A DNA stretch of 64,000 nucleotides from Theocolax elegans (GCA_026168455.1 CM047425.1:110289800-110353799); one strand, 5' to 3'; counted from the stretch's first letter, positions 36,548 through 52,110 are shown. A program made the numbers and translations. The notes: a model not told the origin generated them from the sequence alone.

Positions 36548-38748
36548 CAATTATCCGATTATTCTTCTTTTACTCCACGTCGATGTCCTTTTCTAACTAA
36601 AAAGGCTGATTGTCTCTGAAACGTGTAGGAAAGGCAATCTTAACGTTTCAACGTGCGTGAGGGTTAATCGATACTTGACTTAAATGCAGGACCAAAAAGA
36701 AAATGAACACTTTTCCGATTTTCATTTTCTTTCTAGTACAAAGAGACATTCGTGCCCGAACGAAAGCGGTAGGTTAAACTTGAAATGCGACTCGTAACCT
36801 TGGTACTTCCACCACTACAACAGTTTGATATTTATTTTCGAATTATGGCGCTTCCCGAACACACGGTACACACACGCGCGCGCACTCGGAAGATATGCAG
36901 CAAGCGAGATAATTGTTTGGAGCAAGAAGAAAGAGATGGGTACACGTATACGAGTGTGCATATATACGTGCCAGTGCACCGGGAGGCTCGTTAACCCCCG
37001 TCACGCTCATTAATTTCGACATACATTTTTCAACGGATTCGCTGTAGGCACGGAGGAGGCACGCAGGAGGTGGCACTACCAAAAGCACAACAGAGAGAGG
37101 GAGAATTACAAATCAGAAAGGCGCGTGGGAGCGCGCGAAATTTTGAAGACGAGGGATTGGAGAAACGTAGCATTGAAACAAGTACTTCCTCGGTGAATGT
37201 TTGCGCGCTCGCTAATCCTTTTGCTTTTCCTCCTTGTCAACGTAGTCGTGTGACGGAAATAGTGATTTGGTAGCTCGCTACGAAAGGTATGGTGCATTGC
37301 ACTTCTGTGGCATCGGAACATTTCTCCAGATAAATCCGGAAGATAAGTTTGCAGAGGAGACGAGCGCGACCGATAATATCTTCCGCTAAATCCTCGAGCT
37401 TATCCGTCATACACCGGCGTACTTTCCCAAACTGAAAAAGGAGGCTTGCAAACTTGGGACACGAATTTTACGATATATACCAAGATGCCCAGAATATCCA
37501 GTTTACAGTAATAATGTTACTAATCGTCTCATCGAAATTAATCAAAACTACGTACGCTACAATATTCGTTGACGTTGTATCGTGTACATTTATTACTACC
37601 TAAGACTTACTTTTCAGATTTATAGTCATATTTTTTAACGATTTCAAATACAATATGTACATTTTACAACATATTCTATTCGTATAATTATATTATTCTG
37701 TTGAACAAAAAGAAAAAAACATGAACGTATACAATAAATAACTGTTGTTTACTAAAGTTTATATATTTTTATTGAACTCATTACTTTGCACGATCCTTTA
37801 TTATTTCTCCAAGACCTTTGAAAACGTATCATTTTTAGTTAGATAAAATATAATATATCCTCCGTACATATTATAGTAGTTTCATCCAATAATTATTATT
37901 ACCTCTAAATAACTTTCAATTGCTATACAGAAAGTTTATTTAGTTTTCTTTATTATTTTCTTGTACATTTCTATTTTCAATATTTAAAAATTATTTTCAA
38001 GAATTTTACTTTTATTTTACATTTCGATCACGTTTTCCTAAAGTAACCTCTTTACCGTCTACACAGAGAACATTTTTCTAAATTATGCACAATGCATTTT
38101 TATTAGTAATAATAATATTAAAATAATCAACGCATAACTTTATTATTTTATTCGAGATAGTATTATATTATTTATTTTTACCAAATATTACTGCACACCT
38201 TATTTTACAATTAACTTGATTAATAGCTTTGACGAAAATGTGCTTTTTTTCATTACAAAATACATTCAGTTAACAATTTCTCACTTTTACATTGTGCCTG
38301 TACAAAGAATCCATTAATCACCATTGTACAAACGTTTAAAATATTAACTGTTAACTCCAAAGAGGAAATAATGATTAATTACGTTATTACTTTTTTCGTA
38401 ACTTGTTGATCGAATTAGTAAGTATATAGCTCAATAAATACATTTGGATAAACCACCCAATGAAATTAATCATTTTGATCAATAATATTTGATAATATTG
38501 GTATTTCCATATTTGAAGGATGAATTAAGAATATTTAAAAAAGTGGAAATTAAATATAAAATTGATAAGAGAAACAGTAACGTAATATAAAAGATAATTT
38601 GTACGTTATAATTAGGTATGTTTTAATATTAATGAAAAGACAGAAAAGGAAAAGAAGAAGACGATAGTCAGGAGTTTCACGTAGACACATAAAAGTTTTC
38701 AATCTGCATTGAGAAAGTCATAAGCAGCAGGTACTGCGGAATTGAATT

Positions 38749-38825
38749 ACTTTTTATTTTTATTTTTCTTTTTCTTTTTCTTTTTTCTTTTTTCTTTTTT
38801 TTTTCTTTATCCTTTACTTTATCTT
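38749..38825. repeat. TTTTTC/TTTCTT pyrimidine tract
   Basis: About 75 bp of T-rich pyrimidine repeat, explaining a poly-Phe frame on the plus strand and a Lys-rich frame on the minus strand. Confidence 0.85.
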
Positions 38826-39493
38826 TTTCATTCTGTTGCCACCACTTCCTTGTTTCACCTCCCTTCCTCCGAGCCTCTCCCCGTCGATTCAACATACACT
38901 AAACAGAATTCTCGTGTGCTTTACGATTATTGGTTTTATCGAATTGGCTATAACTCGGAAGTTATGCGTAGATTGCGATGCGCGCCCTGATGCAATCCCC
39001 GTCTACAAACCCAGGAGATATATTATACAGAGTTAGCTCATCTATCCATCCATCTCATCTATACATATACACGCGTGCACACGAGGAGGAAAGATGCATC
39101 GACTCGAGCACTCGACGATTCGGTTATTATCCTAACGTATTTACATCCAACAAAACTTTAATATTACCTTCCTTCCATTTTTTATCCTCGTTACATTTTC
39201 TTTACTTTTTTTTTTCTTTCTGTACAAGACAAACTAGCTATGGTACACTGTTATGACAACGAAAAAAAAGACATTCCGAATCAAATTCAAAAGATGGACT
39301 AACGAGTAATCCGCATCGTGGGATATTGATGAGGTCCAACGATATACACGGACGTAAGCTTTGAAATGTTTATGCGCTGCTCTTTCTCTCTCGGTTGCTC
39401 GCTGGATGAACACCGCCAGCGTGTTCTCGGCTTTATTCAGAACACGAGTTGATGGAAATTTCACGTTTATCCTATCCACGTACAGCTTGCTCC

Positions 39494-39497
<4 letters not shown>

Positions 39498-39551
<54 letters not shown>
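39498..39551. repeat. (GA)27 microsatellite
   Basis: Uninterrupted GA repeat of about 54 bp. Confidence 0.97.
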
Positions 39552-39553
<2 letters not shown>

Positions 39554-42423
39554 AGGTACTGATAATAGAACCTGTCTCCTATATATTTTCAGACGATTAG
39601 TAAACTGTGTTCTCCATTACTTTATATTTATCCGAATTTTAAATCTTTCGACATTTTTCTAACGATAAACTCTATTTTTTAAAAAATAACGTTCTCGTTC
39701 TGAATTTAAAAACTTAAATTTTAAAAGATTTTAAAATATCGTTGAATGTAACGGGGAAATAAAAATTATAGTATATTGCAGCTGGTATTGTTAGTTAATT
39801 AACTATTAGTCAACGCGTATGCAGAGTCTACGACGATAATACATCGCAGAGATCGCGGTAGATCTTCAACGCAACCAGAAAATCCAAAGAAGCTAGTTGG
39901 TCCTTGGCCTAAGTGAACGAAAACGAATAAATAACTGTACACGGTGAACTTTTCCTCTTCTTCTAGTTGGAGAGTGATGTATCAATCAGTGAAATATATT
40001 CCTTTGAAATTCTCGAGGTACGGAAGTAGGGTAGTGTTGCCCAGGGCTTACGACTCATTAAGCGGATTTCGAGAAATAAATATTTTTTTCGAGTTCACGG
40101 GAGCGAAAGTAACTTGTATTTATTGGACTGTCAGAAGTGATAAAGCGCATCTAATTTGAAATAAAGATAGTACTCCGGAACGCAGAAAACGAATTCCACG
40201 ATTTAGTAAAAATGTAGCATCAAATTCATTCGGGCGGATCGATAAAATTACATAAATTTATGCTCGATGTAGATTGGTCAACTGGTTGGTGAAATTACTA
40301 AATATTTGGTTAAAATCTGTAGGACAATCTGTTTGTTCCTTCTTGGCGCAGATGCGAGTGATAATTGGAAACCGATTCTATAAAAACTAATAGGTTCGCG
40401 ATAACCATTTTAGTGTGAGCGTAAGCGTACACTCGCCTCTATACAATTCCGAGAGACTATAAAATTGCCGGATACGCGTGTATACCTGAAACAAAAGGAA
40501 AAAGTATTACGATCGCGATTGTTAGGAATGCAAGAGCGAGTCACGCGTCTGGATATGGAGAGAGGACCGCGTTAATTTGACGACAACAATCGGCCTAGCA
40601 GAAGGGAGAAAGAGTGAGTTTGAATTACTATATTGATCCCTCTCGAAGAGACATGTGTTTCGATGCGCTGCCGCCCCACGCTCCAAAGTTCTCCTCTCTC
40701 TCCGTGCAGTGTGCAGTGCAAGGGGAATCACTAACACTCGGTATTGCGTCATCTCTTCGCCTACATCCGTCTGTGTATCCAACGCGATTTTCAATATCGT
40801 TCATTCGTTTTCCCGAGCTTTTTTCCAAAAATTCTTTTCTATCGGGGGAAAAAACCCTGCGTAACCAAGTTCATTATATGGTAGTGGTGGCCCGATCTAA
40901 CGAAACAACAAATCAAAATTACCCTCCGAATCGAGAGACGTATAAGTTTAATTTCGTTTGTAGCTTACTTAATGTCTAAAACATTTAAAAACCCGTTGGT
41001 CAAACGACCTCTCCATCCAAACGAACTCCGACTCTAAGTTGAAAAAATAAATTAATTATTCCGTCACGTTTAATCACGAATTTTCTTTTAAAGGTGTCTC
41101 CAATTGATTGCTATTTTAATCGGATAATAGTTGAATTATTTTACCTAGTATCTCCAATATTCAATGCGATGCAAATATTTCATTTGACAAATTAATTTTC
41201 ATTTGATTTTTATCTTCTTAAACGGATATTAAACCAAATTACTTAGACCTACCTTTTCCAACTTTAAATAAGGCCTAAAATGTATTCGATAAAAAATCTG
41301 AAATAATTCATTTCAAACGTATGAAAATAACTAGTCGAGCGTTTTCATATCGAGAATGTCTAAACGTGTCTAAACGTTAGTCAAAACGTTATGTACCAGC
41401 TAAAGATTTAAAAATCCGAAAAAATCACGTATATTCTCACGAGCAAGTATACAGAATTTTATGAGAAAATTATTCACTTTATGTATAAAAAATATTGACG
41501 ATAAATTGCAAAGTTTGAGAACCCCCTTAAAATAACACTTTTTAAATTTATTGGACGGAAAATAGCACAAATCGTTTACAATTTGTTAATTCTATTTCAT
41601 TCGAAATAAATCCAATAAAAACATTGACAGAAAGTTAAAATTTTTTAACGAATAATATATTGAGATTTATTGGTAAAAAATTAAAATATTTGCTTTTGGA
41701 ATTTTATGAAATTGAATAGCATTCGTTTTGTATTGTAAATGTGTCAAAAATAAAAGAATATAGTAAAACTTGTTAAAGTTAGTAAATTTGAGTTGTAAAG
41801 AATAATATTGCATATAAAATGAGATCTAAAGTTTTAAAAATTGGTCGAGTTTTGTTGAACAGAAGTTTTTAAACAGAAAATGAAAGTCTTCAATTTGATT
41901 ATGGAAAGACGCAACTCAAATGGAGATATGAACAATAAATAAAGAAACTGACCCAATTTCATAAAACTATTAAAATCCATCTTAGCAAATCTTTTCTTAC
42001 ATTTGAAATCTTATGTTTTTGTATGCTGCAAATTAACGCATATTTTAAAATAATTATAAAAAATGTTTTTATATATTTTCATTAATTTCCAATAACGATA
42101 ATCGATAATTCGTTTTGAAAGGTATACAATCAACGTGTATATTGGAAATGTTGGTTCTTCTGATAGAATTTAACGATACACTTTTGCTAACATATTGATT
42201 CGATATGTAAAGAATGTACATCTTGAAATTTCGAGATTTGATGAAGACGTTTGTCGAACAGTAGGGTACGTTGTTTTAAAACTCAAATTATTTTCGAGAT
42301 AAAAACCTTGTTTTTTTAAATTCTTTGCAAAATGGTTTTATATTTGTAATGCTCTTTAAAATCTATTTTACAAAACGAAACATATTTGACGAAAATAATT
42401 TTTATTAGATAATTCTAGTAAAT

Positions 42424-45400
42424 TCAGTAGCGCGGGAAAATAAATGGTGAGGTATTTGCCAACGATCGATCGACTAACAAGCCTTTCAAACGCGAAAGCG
42501 AAAGATTGGGAGGGCGGGAGGTAGGAAGGGCGTAGAGTAGGCCAAAGGACAAAAGTTTTGATGCGTAGCCCCTTTCAGGGCAAATCTGTCGAGGTTTCCG
42601 CGAAATTCCTGTTCCACATCGGATCAAGGTGGTGCAATGCGAGCAATTGTGTCGAGGTACCCAGCGAAACGATTGTCCGAGTGCGCACCCTCGTGATAGT
42701 GGTGTTCGTGCGTGATGGTTACCGCTCGCGTTGAGGGGGCTTGCGAGCTCACCGATTCCGGGTGCCATCGGGACAAATGTATTGCGTGTACGTGGGATGC
42801 AAAAACCAATATCGTGCTGGAGAGCTAGAGCTTTAAGGGTTTAAGGGGAGCGAGGACGCTACCTTTCAAGATTTCCCAGGGGCCAGCCGTTCGTCAACCT
42901 GACGGCTCAAATTATAAAACTACTTGTGTCTCGCTACACTGGCGAACCCACTGAGTTATTGCGAGCTTTTTCGAACTTTTTGTGCTTTCCACGAAGCTGC
43001 CACTTAATTTCGCCCCATCGCGAGCGATTTTCTCCTGGTTGCTTGAAAAATTGACTTAATAGAATGTTCCCTTCGTTTCGCTAGATCGAAACACCTCTTC
43101 TCCTCCTTCTCTCCTACTTTTTTTGTGCTACTCTCAAACAAAGAGATCGTCCTAGATTCGAGAATGTGATTTATTCGGCTTTGAAATAGAATTACTATAT
43201 AATAAATCGTGGGACACGTTGAGAAATCGAGCGCTTAAACAAGTGCTAAAATATACTTGATAATTAATTTACAATGTATTTGTTGAACCAATTTGTATTT
43301 GTTGCATCCTGGATTTTCCTAGCCTCGTACGTACGGGGGTAGAACATATTTTACGTTTATTCGTACGTACTCGATGTCGGTAAATCTTAGTAAACGCATA
43401 TTAAGGTGGTCGTACTTGTCATGGAGATCGAGATACATAATAACCAAAACCATCGAAATCAACGTCTAATAAATATATGTTTACCGCATGCTTAGTACAA
43501 ACAAGACTAACTCGAGAAAATTTGAAAAATGAGGTTCACCCAAGATCACGCTTAGCTACAGAAACGTTTCAAAGATAAACTCGAGCTCGCTCTACGACCT
43601 AGCGTTTTCAACGTTCTCGAGGACTTTACGAGCTGAGTAAATTTCGTGAATAAAATAAAGTAATCTAGTCGTCAAATTTGTATCTTTTCGTTTCAGAGGT
43701 TCGTATTTTGTTACGCTCAAGGGAACAATAATAGGTGAAACGAACATTGGCGTTGAAATGAAAACGAATTGTAAGGAAGGAGGCCAGTAAGAAAATAGTT
43801 TGCGCAGGTTTTAATTTAATTAGCCAGTGGGTAATATGGTAACCTCTGCCTTTTTCGCGGATGGTGGATAGCCACCCGGTAGGTAGACCTCGCCAAATCG
43901 AACTCGGGAACTCGCTCACCTTCCACACCGATATTTCAGGGCTCGAGATTTCTGTCCAATTACGCGCTGGGACAGTCAATTAGCAGACCTTACTTTGGTG
44001 GGTGGGCACGAGAGAGGAAATGACGGGAATCCAGTTCAGGCTGCTGGTTGACACTACTACACGTGCACCTGGCCTCCGAGTACGACTCGATTGCCCTTGT
44101 GGTACACGTCGCTTGTTCCCGCGGTCACTGCGAAGGACCTTCGGATCTTTGGGAATTGTGGTTGACAATTGATTTGAAGCGAGAATCTCGCGCTGTTCTC
44201 GACCCTTCTAATTTACTCGATTCCGCTGACGTACAAAGGCACGTTCAACCATTACACGTTAAAACTCTTATTGTCTTATTCAAACCCTATGTTTCACATT
44301 ATTTTATTCTTCTTCGTGGAGATCATAGACACTCGAGGAAACTCGAACTATCGATCACATATTAAATACGCGCGTTAACTTGAAACTAATCGGCATAAGC
44401 TTCCCTCCCGTCCTATTTCATATTTCTTTAGTGGACTAGCAATTTATTAATCTCTCGATATGGGTTGAAGCTTACCATTCATTCGATCCTTAACAATCTT
44501 AACAATGGAAATATTGAACAAAAGAGCTCGCTACGCTCTTGGAATTTGAGGAAATGTGAGACTCAAACGACCAACCGAGCTCTTTTTCCAAGAGTAATAT
44601 TACTTTCTCTTAAGATTACATTACGGGTACGAAAATTATTAATACCAAAATTATAGATTTTTCTACTAATTGAAATAAATTTCAAACTAACGTTGGATCG
44701 ACGAAGCTAATCGAACACGCAGGTTATTCTTCAGAAAGTGCAGGGTGGTATGATCGAGATGTTTCTTTGCGTTGTTGATGTAGCATTTGGATTGGCTTCT
44801 GGTCCACCTAACTCGAGTGTCATCGGGCGAAGAAGTCTTCAGACTTTTCTTTGGTCAATATTTTTGCAGAGGAATAACGTTAATACGTAACACGGGAAAA
44901 ATAATTCGGCTACCTAGTGACGTAAGCGCCGAGAGCTCGTCAGCTAGGATTGATTTATCAAATTGTCGAATTCACACGCGACCCCTTCCTAAGAAATAAA
45001 GCTTAATTAATTAATTATAAAAACTAATTGTTTTAATTAATAGGAATAGAGAAAATTTGGTACAATACTCGGTAGCGCAACCGAGAATGATCAGTAATAA
45101 AAAATGATAAACAGCAAAGATGTTAAATGCACCTCTTTTGGAGGTTGGATTCTGTTGACTCGACACGCGACGAATAAAAAATGTAGAATGGCCTTATTTG
45201 AGCGCGAGCGTAGGCAGTAGAACAAAAGGGAAGCAGCCCGTACTTTGCGAGAAAAGCATGCAATCTTCCTGGCCATAGTGGATGCAGCCGGCTAGGCGAG
45301 ACTGAACATCTAAGAAAGGCAAAATGGAGAGGAACCGAGAGAGAGAGAGAGACTGAGAGAGCCTGAGAGAGATGGAAAGAAAGAGGAACACAGACGAGCT

Positions 45401-48400
45401 AACGGAATTTCGAAACTTTGCTAAAGTATCGACGTTTGACTTTGCCTCTCGTCTTGTGCTACTACCTCCTTACATCCTCTCCAATCTCCTCTCCACCTTT
45501 TACCTTTCTCGTCCTGCAAACTTTCAAAGGGAAAGAGGAACGAGTGATCGGGGTCGAGGGAAGAGCCGGTTGGGGGTGAGAAAGATGGAAAAATAAAGCT
45601 GAACATCGTAAAGAGAATGGACATGGGAGAGGACTCACGTGAAAATGTCAAGACGGGCAAAGTTCGATTGACTCGAAATTCAAAGAGCGAAGAGCATTGT
45701 CTGGGAAACTAATGAATTTTATATTACATAAATTAACGAATTTACCCGACAAACTTTTTGCATAGCGGGAACTTAGTTTTACAGATGTACTTTTTCAGAT
45801 TACTAACGATGCGATAATATAATTTGACCAACTGTTTATTTTCATAATAAAAAGTAATATTGTCGGTAATGATTAATTGCGAAAGCTGAGTTTATATACA
45901 AAAGGTAGTATTGGCAAGTATAGAAAAACAAGGGAGTTTTTATCATATGTAAAGCGCGGGTGGTACTTATTTATTAAAACTCGGCTAAAGAGTAATACAA
46001 TGAAGCGCAGTTTATTAGTTGAGATTATGCATAATAAAATAGTCGAGTTTTAGTATGTTGAAAAATGTAATGCGCGGTCGAAGAAGAAAGAAAGTTAGTT
46101 AAGTAAAGTTAGTTATCGTCATAGAAAACCGAGGAAATGTAACCAATGGGATTCTTACTCGGAATAGTTATATTTCGCTTAAGAAGTATTGAACGGAACG
46201 ATTGTTAAACCGCGACTACGATTATTATTATCCGCGATTCAAGTCCACGGTCGCGTTCCAGTTTAAATGTTGAAATAGCCATTTGTTAACTCAACCTGTT
46301 TTCCAACTCTCGGCTATTCAATATCATTCATTATAAACTCGGGGGAAATTTTTCGTGGCAGACTGCGCATGCAATTACAAAAGCAAAGTTTCTATTTCCA
46401 CGGGAACAATGTCCAGCGTTTCACAAACGAATTGTGGAACCGCGGGATTTCATTAAAGGATCCTGAATGTAATATTAAATTGAAAATAATTTACGACATA
46501 ATTTCTGATTTTTGAACTTGCCAGGAATGCGAGCTTGCGAAAAGTCACGAAAGTTATCGATAATACGAATTTCTGAGTAATTTCGCCGAAGGCCCGAAAT
46601 TCTTGAGTATATAAACCTCGCTCTCTAAATGTAAATGAAGGGAAAAGGCGAATTTTAAACCGGGCTCGAAACGGTCCGATGAATTTTGAAAATTAATTTA
46701 CTATATCGATATAAAAGTTGTTGATGTCTAATAAAGTTGGGAAGGGTCTAGAAGGGTCTAGTCCAGTAAACTTTACAAAATAGAGTAAGTTTTAATTGAA
46801 TACGGGCGGGCAGGTGCCGACGGGTGTGGCGTGGCATTCGACGTAAAGAGACGATTTAAAAGATGGTTCTTTAAAGGGTTTACCGGAGGGCTACGAGGGG
46901 ACGCACTGGCAAAACAGGAAATAAACCGAGAAACCAACCTCGCGGGAACTTTGTTGTTTCTCGTTCCGTAGTACCCAAGGACACGGCGAAATGCCACGAC
47001 ACCTTGCCTCCTCGAGAGGTTGTTTAACTTTCGCCCCCTAACGTTGGAAAACATTGGAATTTAATAATCTTTATATTTTCCGAGATTACGTTGAGTAACT
47101 CAACTCCTGATCTCGGCATCTCTCCAAGTATGTAAAATATTTGTAAAGTATACGGTACTCGATTACCCACGCAAAGTTACCTACAATGTAAATATTAATA
47201 AACGAAAAAATGTAAAAGTGAATGGAAATAAAAGTACTGAAGAAAGTAGGGAAGTAGATAATTCGGGTGAACGTAAACCAGTGCTCCCAAGTTTATCGTG
47301 GGCAACTTATTTGAAATTCAATAATACGAGTGCGCGCGACTGCCGGGGATGGAGAGATAGTTTAGGATACCGGTGGTTTGCGCGTTACTCCTCCAAAGAA
47401 AATCCTTGAGGTAGACCGTTCATTACCTAGGAAAACGTATCGCGATACTTGGCTCGGTCTACCGACGGTCTTATCACCGATTTAATAAAGATTCAACAAT
47501 TTCTCGTTGCGCAACCAGTTGAGCCAGATGTATAAAATAACAGTGTTTCTCCATGATTGTTTTGCGTTAACTAAATGTTACCTTAACCTCTCGAGGGAGT
47601 CCTTCCGGTGATTTATTTATGCGACTTTGAGATTACTCTTGATTACTCGATTTGTTACCCCAATTGTTCGCTCTTACTTGAAAACATCTCAATTATTAGC
47701 AAACGTTAAACGATCGTTAACGTTAAAATTGTTTGTTAAAAAGTTCGTTGTTCGTTGTAGTGCATTGTTCCTTCCCTTTCCTTAAATTACTATTTAAATT
47801 TTCATCCACGGGCAAATTGAACGATTACTCTTGTTGTATATTTAGTTTCAAAGTTAGTTTGTTGTGTTGTGACTTGTGGATCGTATATTAAGTGTGTTGT
47901 CTACGCGCAAATTGACACTCAAGTCGGAATCGGATCGAGTATTAAATTAAAAAGGAAATTCAATTTCGAATAACGTATCGAAATGGGAAACCAATAATTA
48001 AATGTTAATTGATATTTAATGGACAGTCGCATCTTGGACGGTACAAGAAATTCCCCGGTAACTACATATTTATATAACGTAACGTAGCGCGTATGTAAAG
48101 AACGAAGAGAAAAAGAAACTACTAATTGGATTAGCTATCCGATGTCGCAGGTAAGAAAAAAAGTCGTCCAGTATGGACTTGTAACGAAGTGCACGAGGGT
48201 ATCGAGTTCTAATGGAAAAAGCAGTTTTTTCTTCGGTCTTTCCGCGGCTTCGCGATCGCGATCCTTATCCCAGCTTCTCGCCTTGGATTTTCGCGTACGC
48301 GTGAAATATCCTCCACCTCTCTTCCGCTCTCTTCCCCTCGCCCCATATCTCCGAGGCCAAAGTTTTTCCCGAGGAAGCACTCGCGAGCTCTCGTACTTCA

Positions 48401-50883
48401 TAAAAACTGTACAGCCAATCTTCGGCAGCCGTCTGACGTTTACGCGCCAGAAAAGATGAATCGGGAAAGTCTTGCGCAGTCGTTGCTTTATATACTACCA
48501 ACTGGTACACTGACCAATTTTCCATTCTTCCTCTCTGCATTTTTCAGCCCCTCCCTTTCCTTCTCTTCCCTTCTCTTCCCTTGCCTTTCTTCCGCACGCT
48601 ACCGTTGGAAATCCGATTTGCAATAATAATGTGTCTCGCGCAGATAGTGCAGTTCCACTGGATTTTTCGCAAATTACTTTCACTAACGCGTTTCGCCTTT
48701 TTTTTCCTTTACTGTTTCCACTTTATGTAATTTTCTTCTCCGAGATACGATGGTTTAAGAATGAACTTGTCGTGAAATACTTGGAAAATGTTTCCTCGAG
48801 CTTGGATAATAAATTATGAGTATACGTGTTGTGACGATGTCAAAATTGTATCAAACCAAATTTATTACTGCAAGCCCCGAGTCTTTGGCAGGTTTGATCA
48901 AATTTGTTATACCGCCATTTTTACGTTTAAAATACGTTTTTTTAATGATTACGTCGCGTTTGGTATTTTACTTTCGCGGCTATTGGAATGTCCGTTCGAA
49001 TTTAATCGGTCGACTGACTCGTAATATTTTTCCCGCGAGGAGCGACAACAAAATATTCTTTATTATTTATATAATTAATCGCGTAAGGAGATTTCGTAGC
49101 AGCACGCTATACACATACAAGGGTACATCGCGAAACGAAAATTGGATTAGACGATGGTAGAGATACAAATTGGTAATACGTTACGAACACGCACGACTCT
49201 TTGAGGAACGCAATTTTCCCTCGGTATCGCGAGTGACGCGTTATTCAGCGAAATTAGTAGTCGTTTGTTGTGCGGAGACCCTCATCCAAACAGAACGCAA
49301 CCAATCAAACGAAACCTATCAAATTAGTCGGCGTGGCTTCTTTCGATCTAGGGGGCGATGTACAACGGTCTGATGGAATGTCATTTTTCATTACCTTTTT
49401 GGTAATCAATGCCTTTCTCAGATAATTGGATTCTCTGGATTCTCTCAAATAATTAAGAGATAAACAATATTACTACTTATACGCCTAGGAGTAACGAAAT
49501 GTATTCCCCATACGCGACGATATAGTTGAAATATATTTATTGCACTTTTCCGTATGTGTGTTGCTTGTGCGCTTTCCAATAAAAAAAATTTGATTAATCG
49601 ATTTAGTTGATTTGAGCCAATTAATAAGTAATACTCCGCAATTAGTGGCCGGACGATCAGAAAGATTGTGATGTATAATAGTAAACGAGGATGAGAAAAT
49701 GGGGTAAGGAAAGGGGTATACAATTTGTAAAACGCCTAGAAGATGACAATCAGAGTTTCTCTATTCGATAATCTCGACACACTTTACTCTCCTGGACTGG
49801 TAGCTGCAAAGTCTTGAGAGGTGAAAGTTCCTGCAACTCAACCAAGAGCTTACTGACGTTCAAACGAGTTTCTCGGAAGTTCGAAGCCTAACGCAATCAT
49901 CCTGTTTATGTCCCGTAATCCAAATGACCTCCGGCTTGTGGTTGTTCCACATTGACAGTGCAGTAGTTAAATTGCATTTCTCTCTTTATCACGGGCACAG
50001 AAATTACCAAGTATTAAAGTATTACTGACATTTATAATGAAGAAACAATATCGTTCTTCTCCTGGGTATTTCCTTAAACTACTTTGAAGAACTTTAACCA
50101 ACTCGAATTTAATTTTAGACTCAAGTTTATTAAAGTTTCACTTTGTTTCTCGAGGGGTCCGCTTTCATTCAAATCAACTTTCCGATATTATGTATCGTCA
50201 TTATTATTATTTTTGAGAATGTTTCGAAAGCGATAAGGTCGAGCGGATGAAATTCCGGGGGCTTTTCCCAAAGGAAAAGATATTTCCTTCCAAGTATTCA
50301 ACGGTCTCGAGAAAGATTTTTTTATCGACCGAGTATTGCGGGTTGAGCGTTTATTTTAAAATATATATGTATATACATTTTGAAAAGACGTGTTCCATCG
50401 TACTTTTAATTTCCGTAACTCACCGTCTTGAATGAGATCGCGTTCAACTGATATCCCTTAAGCGCAAGTTCAAACGCGCGCGTATTAATACGAAGCTCCG
50501 TCAAAATAAAAACGTCCTTTTACACGATCGGTACATTTTAAACAAAATAAAGGTTGAACTTATTCATTTAATTTTAGCATGGTGTAATGAAATTTGCGTT
50601 AATGAGAAGAAGCTCGGGGCAAAGTGGCTTCGTTACGTTATAACCAGACACCGGAATTTCGAAAGAATGAATTCGCAAAAAGAAAGGGAGCACCGAGAGA
50701 AATCGCTGGCAAACGAGTCCAAGTTAACGGTTTAGCGGGCAAATAACGTCCTCTCTCGCTCCCTCTCTCGCGGCCGTTGGAAGACGTTAATTTTTGCTTA
50801 TGATGCGAATTTCCTTGAATATTCCTCGAGAGGATGAGTCACGTTAATTCCTTTTAAACCTCGTCCATCATCGAGACGGTGTC

Positions 50884-50884
<1 letters not shown>
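42424..50884. other. Non-coding stretch, no gene recognised
   Basis: Mixed AT-rich sequence with moderately GC-rich patches (42,480-42,800; 43,850-44,200; 45,300-45,600, GA-rich; 48,230-48,620). None combines a long unbiased reading frame with convincing splice signals. Open frames at 42,424-42,768 (minus), 43,665-43,979 (minus), 46,773-47,054 (minus) and 48,816-49,160 (plus) lack recognisable domains and are not supported as genes. Confidence 0.45.
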
Positions 50885-50921
<37 letters not shown>

Positions 50922-50926
50922 CCTCC
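50885..50926. repeat. (CT)n microsatellite
   Basis: About 18 CT units, then CCCTCCCTCCC. Confidence 0.95.
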
Positions 50927-52109
50927 CACCACCCTCGCAGCTGCTTCTTTTGACCGGGAGAAAAACGAGGGTGAAGGCGCCGGGTAATTAAAAATGTGTG
51001 CAGTCGCACATGAAATGAAACGCCGCTAGACGGGGTTAGTCTCTTTCTCTCTCCCTCTCTTACTCTCCCCCTCTCACTTCCGTCCTCATCCACGTACTCG
51101 GTTGTCGCTCTTCGTTGGCTCTCTGGACGTTCATGGCGGCGCTTCGTGACCCGGAACCCAAAGTAAACCAAAACTTTCTACCCAACTATGAAATCACAGG
51201 CAAACGGAAAATTCGTGACTTTGACGAAATGGGAATCGCCCTCCTTGTCCTTACTCGGATTCTACTCAATTTATAAGACGATTTTATCATTTATTTATAA
51301 TTAATGTACAACCTCGGATATTAAATGTTGTTAAATATATTTTTAGTTTCATTTACTATCTTGCTACCTCGTATCTCTTTCGTATTATTCCTATTAAAAA
51401 TTTAATCTCGGAGAGCACCAATTAAGCATACAATTCACTTGCGTTAATTATTTAATTTAGACGTCTTTAACAATGTACCTTTTCGTACATTATTTATGTA
51501 TCCTTTGGTTCTTGTTTAAATAATTTCATATTTTTAATTACATTAAAACGTTTTTAACGTATCTCTGGCATTGAAATAAAATAAGTAAAACAGTGTAATG
51601 AGAAAGTTAATTAAGATCGTATCGAGTCACTTCGTCTACACTAAATAATTTATATTTTCCAATTAAATAACAAGATGTAATGAAAAAAATATGTTTTTTA
51701 ATTTGAACACATGTTTACATTAGAATTTTCTGTTTGCTGGATCGCTCAGCAGTAGGGTCCACAGTTTTGGATATTTCATACAAGCTGTAAAGGAAATGGA
51801 ATCTAAAGTTGGTTAACGAATAATATTACAATAGGTACATCGGAAAATACTTTTCTGGCACTGTGAAGCTTCGAATTTTCCTTTCCAATAGTCAAATCCC
51901 CTCCCCAATAGAAACCGTAAGAATCCCGAAATTGGAGTTGGAAATTGTGGAGCTTTCATTCGGGAAACCGAACTTGCACTAAGCTCCACCTCTATTTTAA
52001 AAACAATATTATTCAGATACTTTTCTTTAGGTTAGATGTATACATTTATTACTAAATTGTATAATTTCGGAATATTTTTGTCTAAACTCTGCTTTAGTTT
52101 AGTATTTAA

Positions 52110-52110
<1 letters not shown>
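50927..52110. other. Non-coding stretch, no gene recognised
   Basis: A short GC-rich part (50,930-51,180) next to the CT repeat is followed by AT-rich sequence. Nothing else is recognisable. Confidence 0.5.

Larger units (their letters stand above)
36547..42423. other. Gene-poor, very AT-rich stretch
   Basis: No gene is recognised. From about 37,400 to 42,400 the sequence is markedly AT-rich, with almost no CpG-dense segments apart from 40,400-40,800. A T-rich TTTTTC tract (38,749-38,825) and a (GA)n microsatellite (39,498-39,551) are the only structured elements seen. Confidence 0.55.

Noticed and set aside
39361..39600. Plus-strand frame crossing the (GA)n tract
   Set aside because: Most of its second half is the microsatellite translated as Glu-Arg repeats.
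42424..42768. 114-codon minus-strand frame in a GC-richer patch
   Set aside because: Has scattered Cys/His but no regular zinc-finger spacing, and no splice or start context.
46773..47054. 93-codon minus-strand frame
   Set aside because: No domain recognised; its arginine and serine content is typical of a chance frame in GC-richer DNA.
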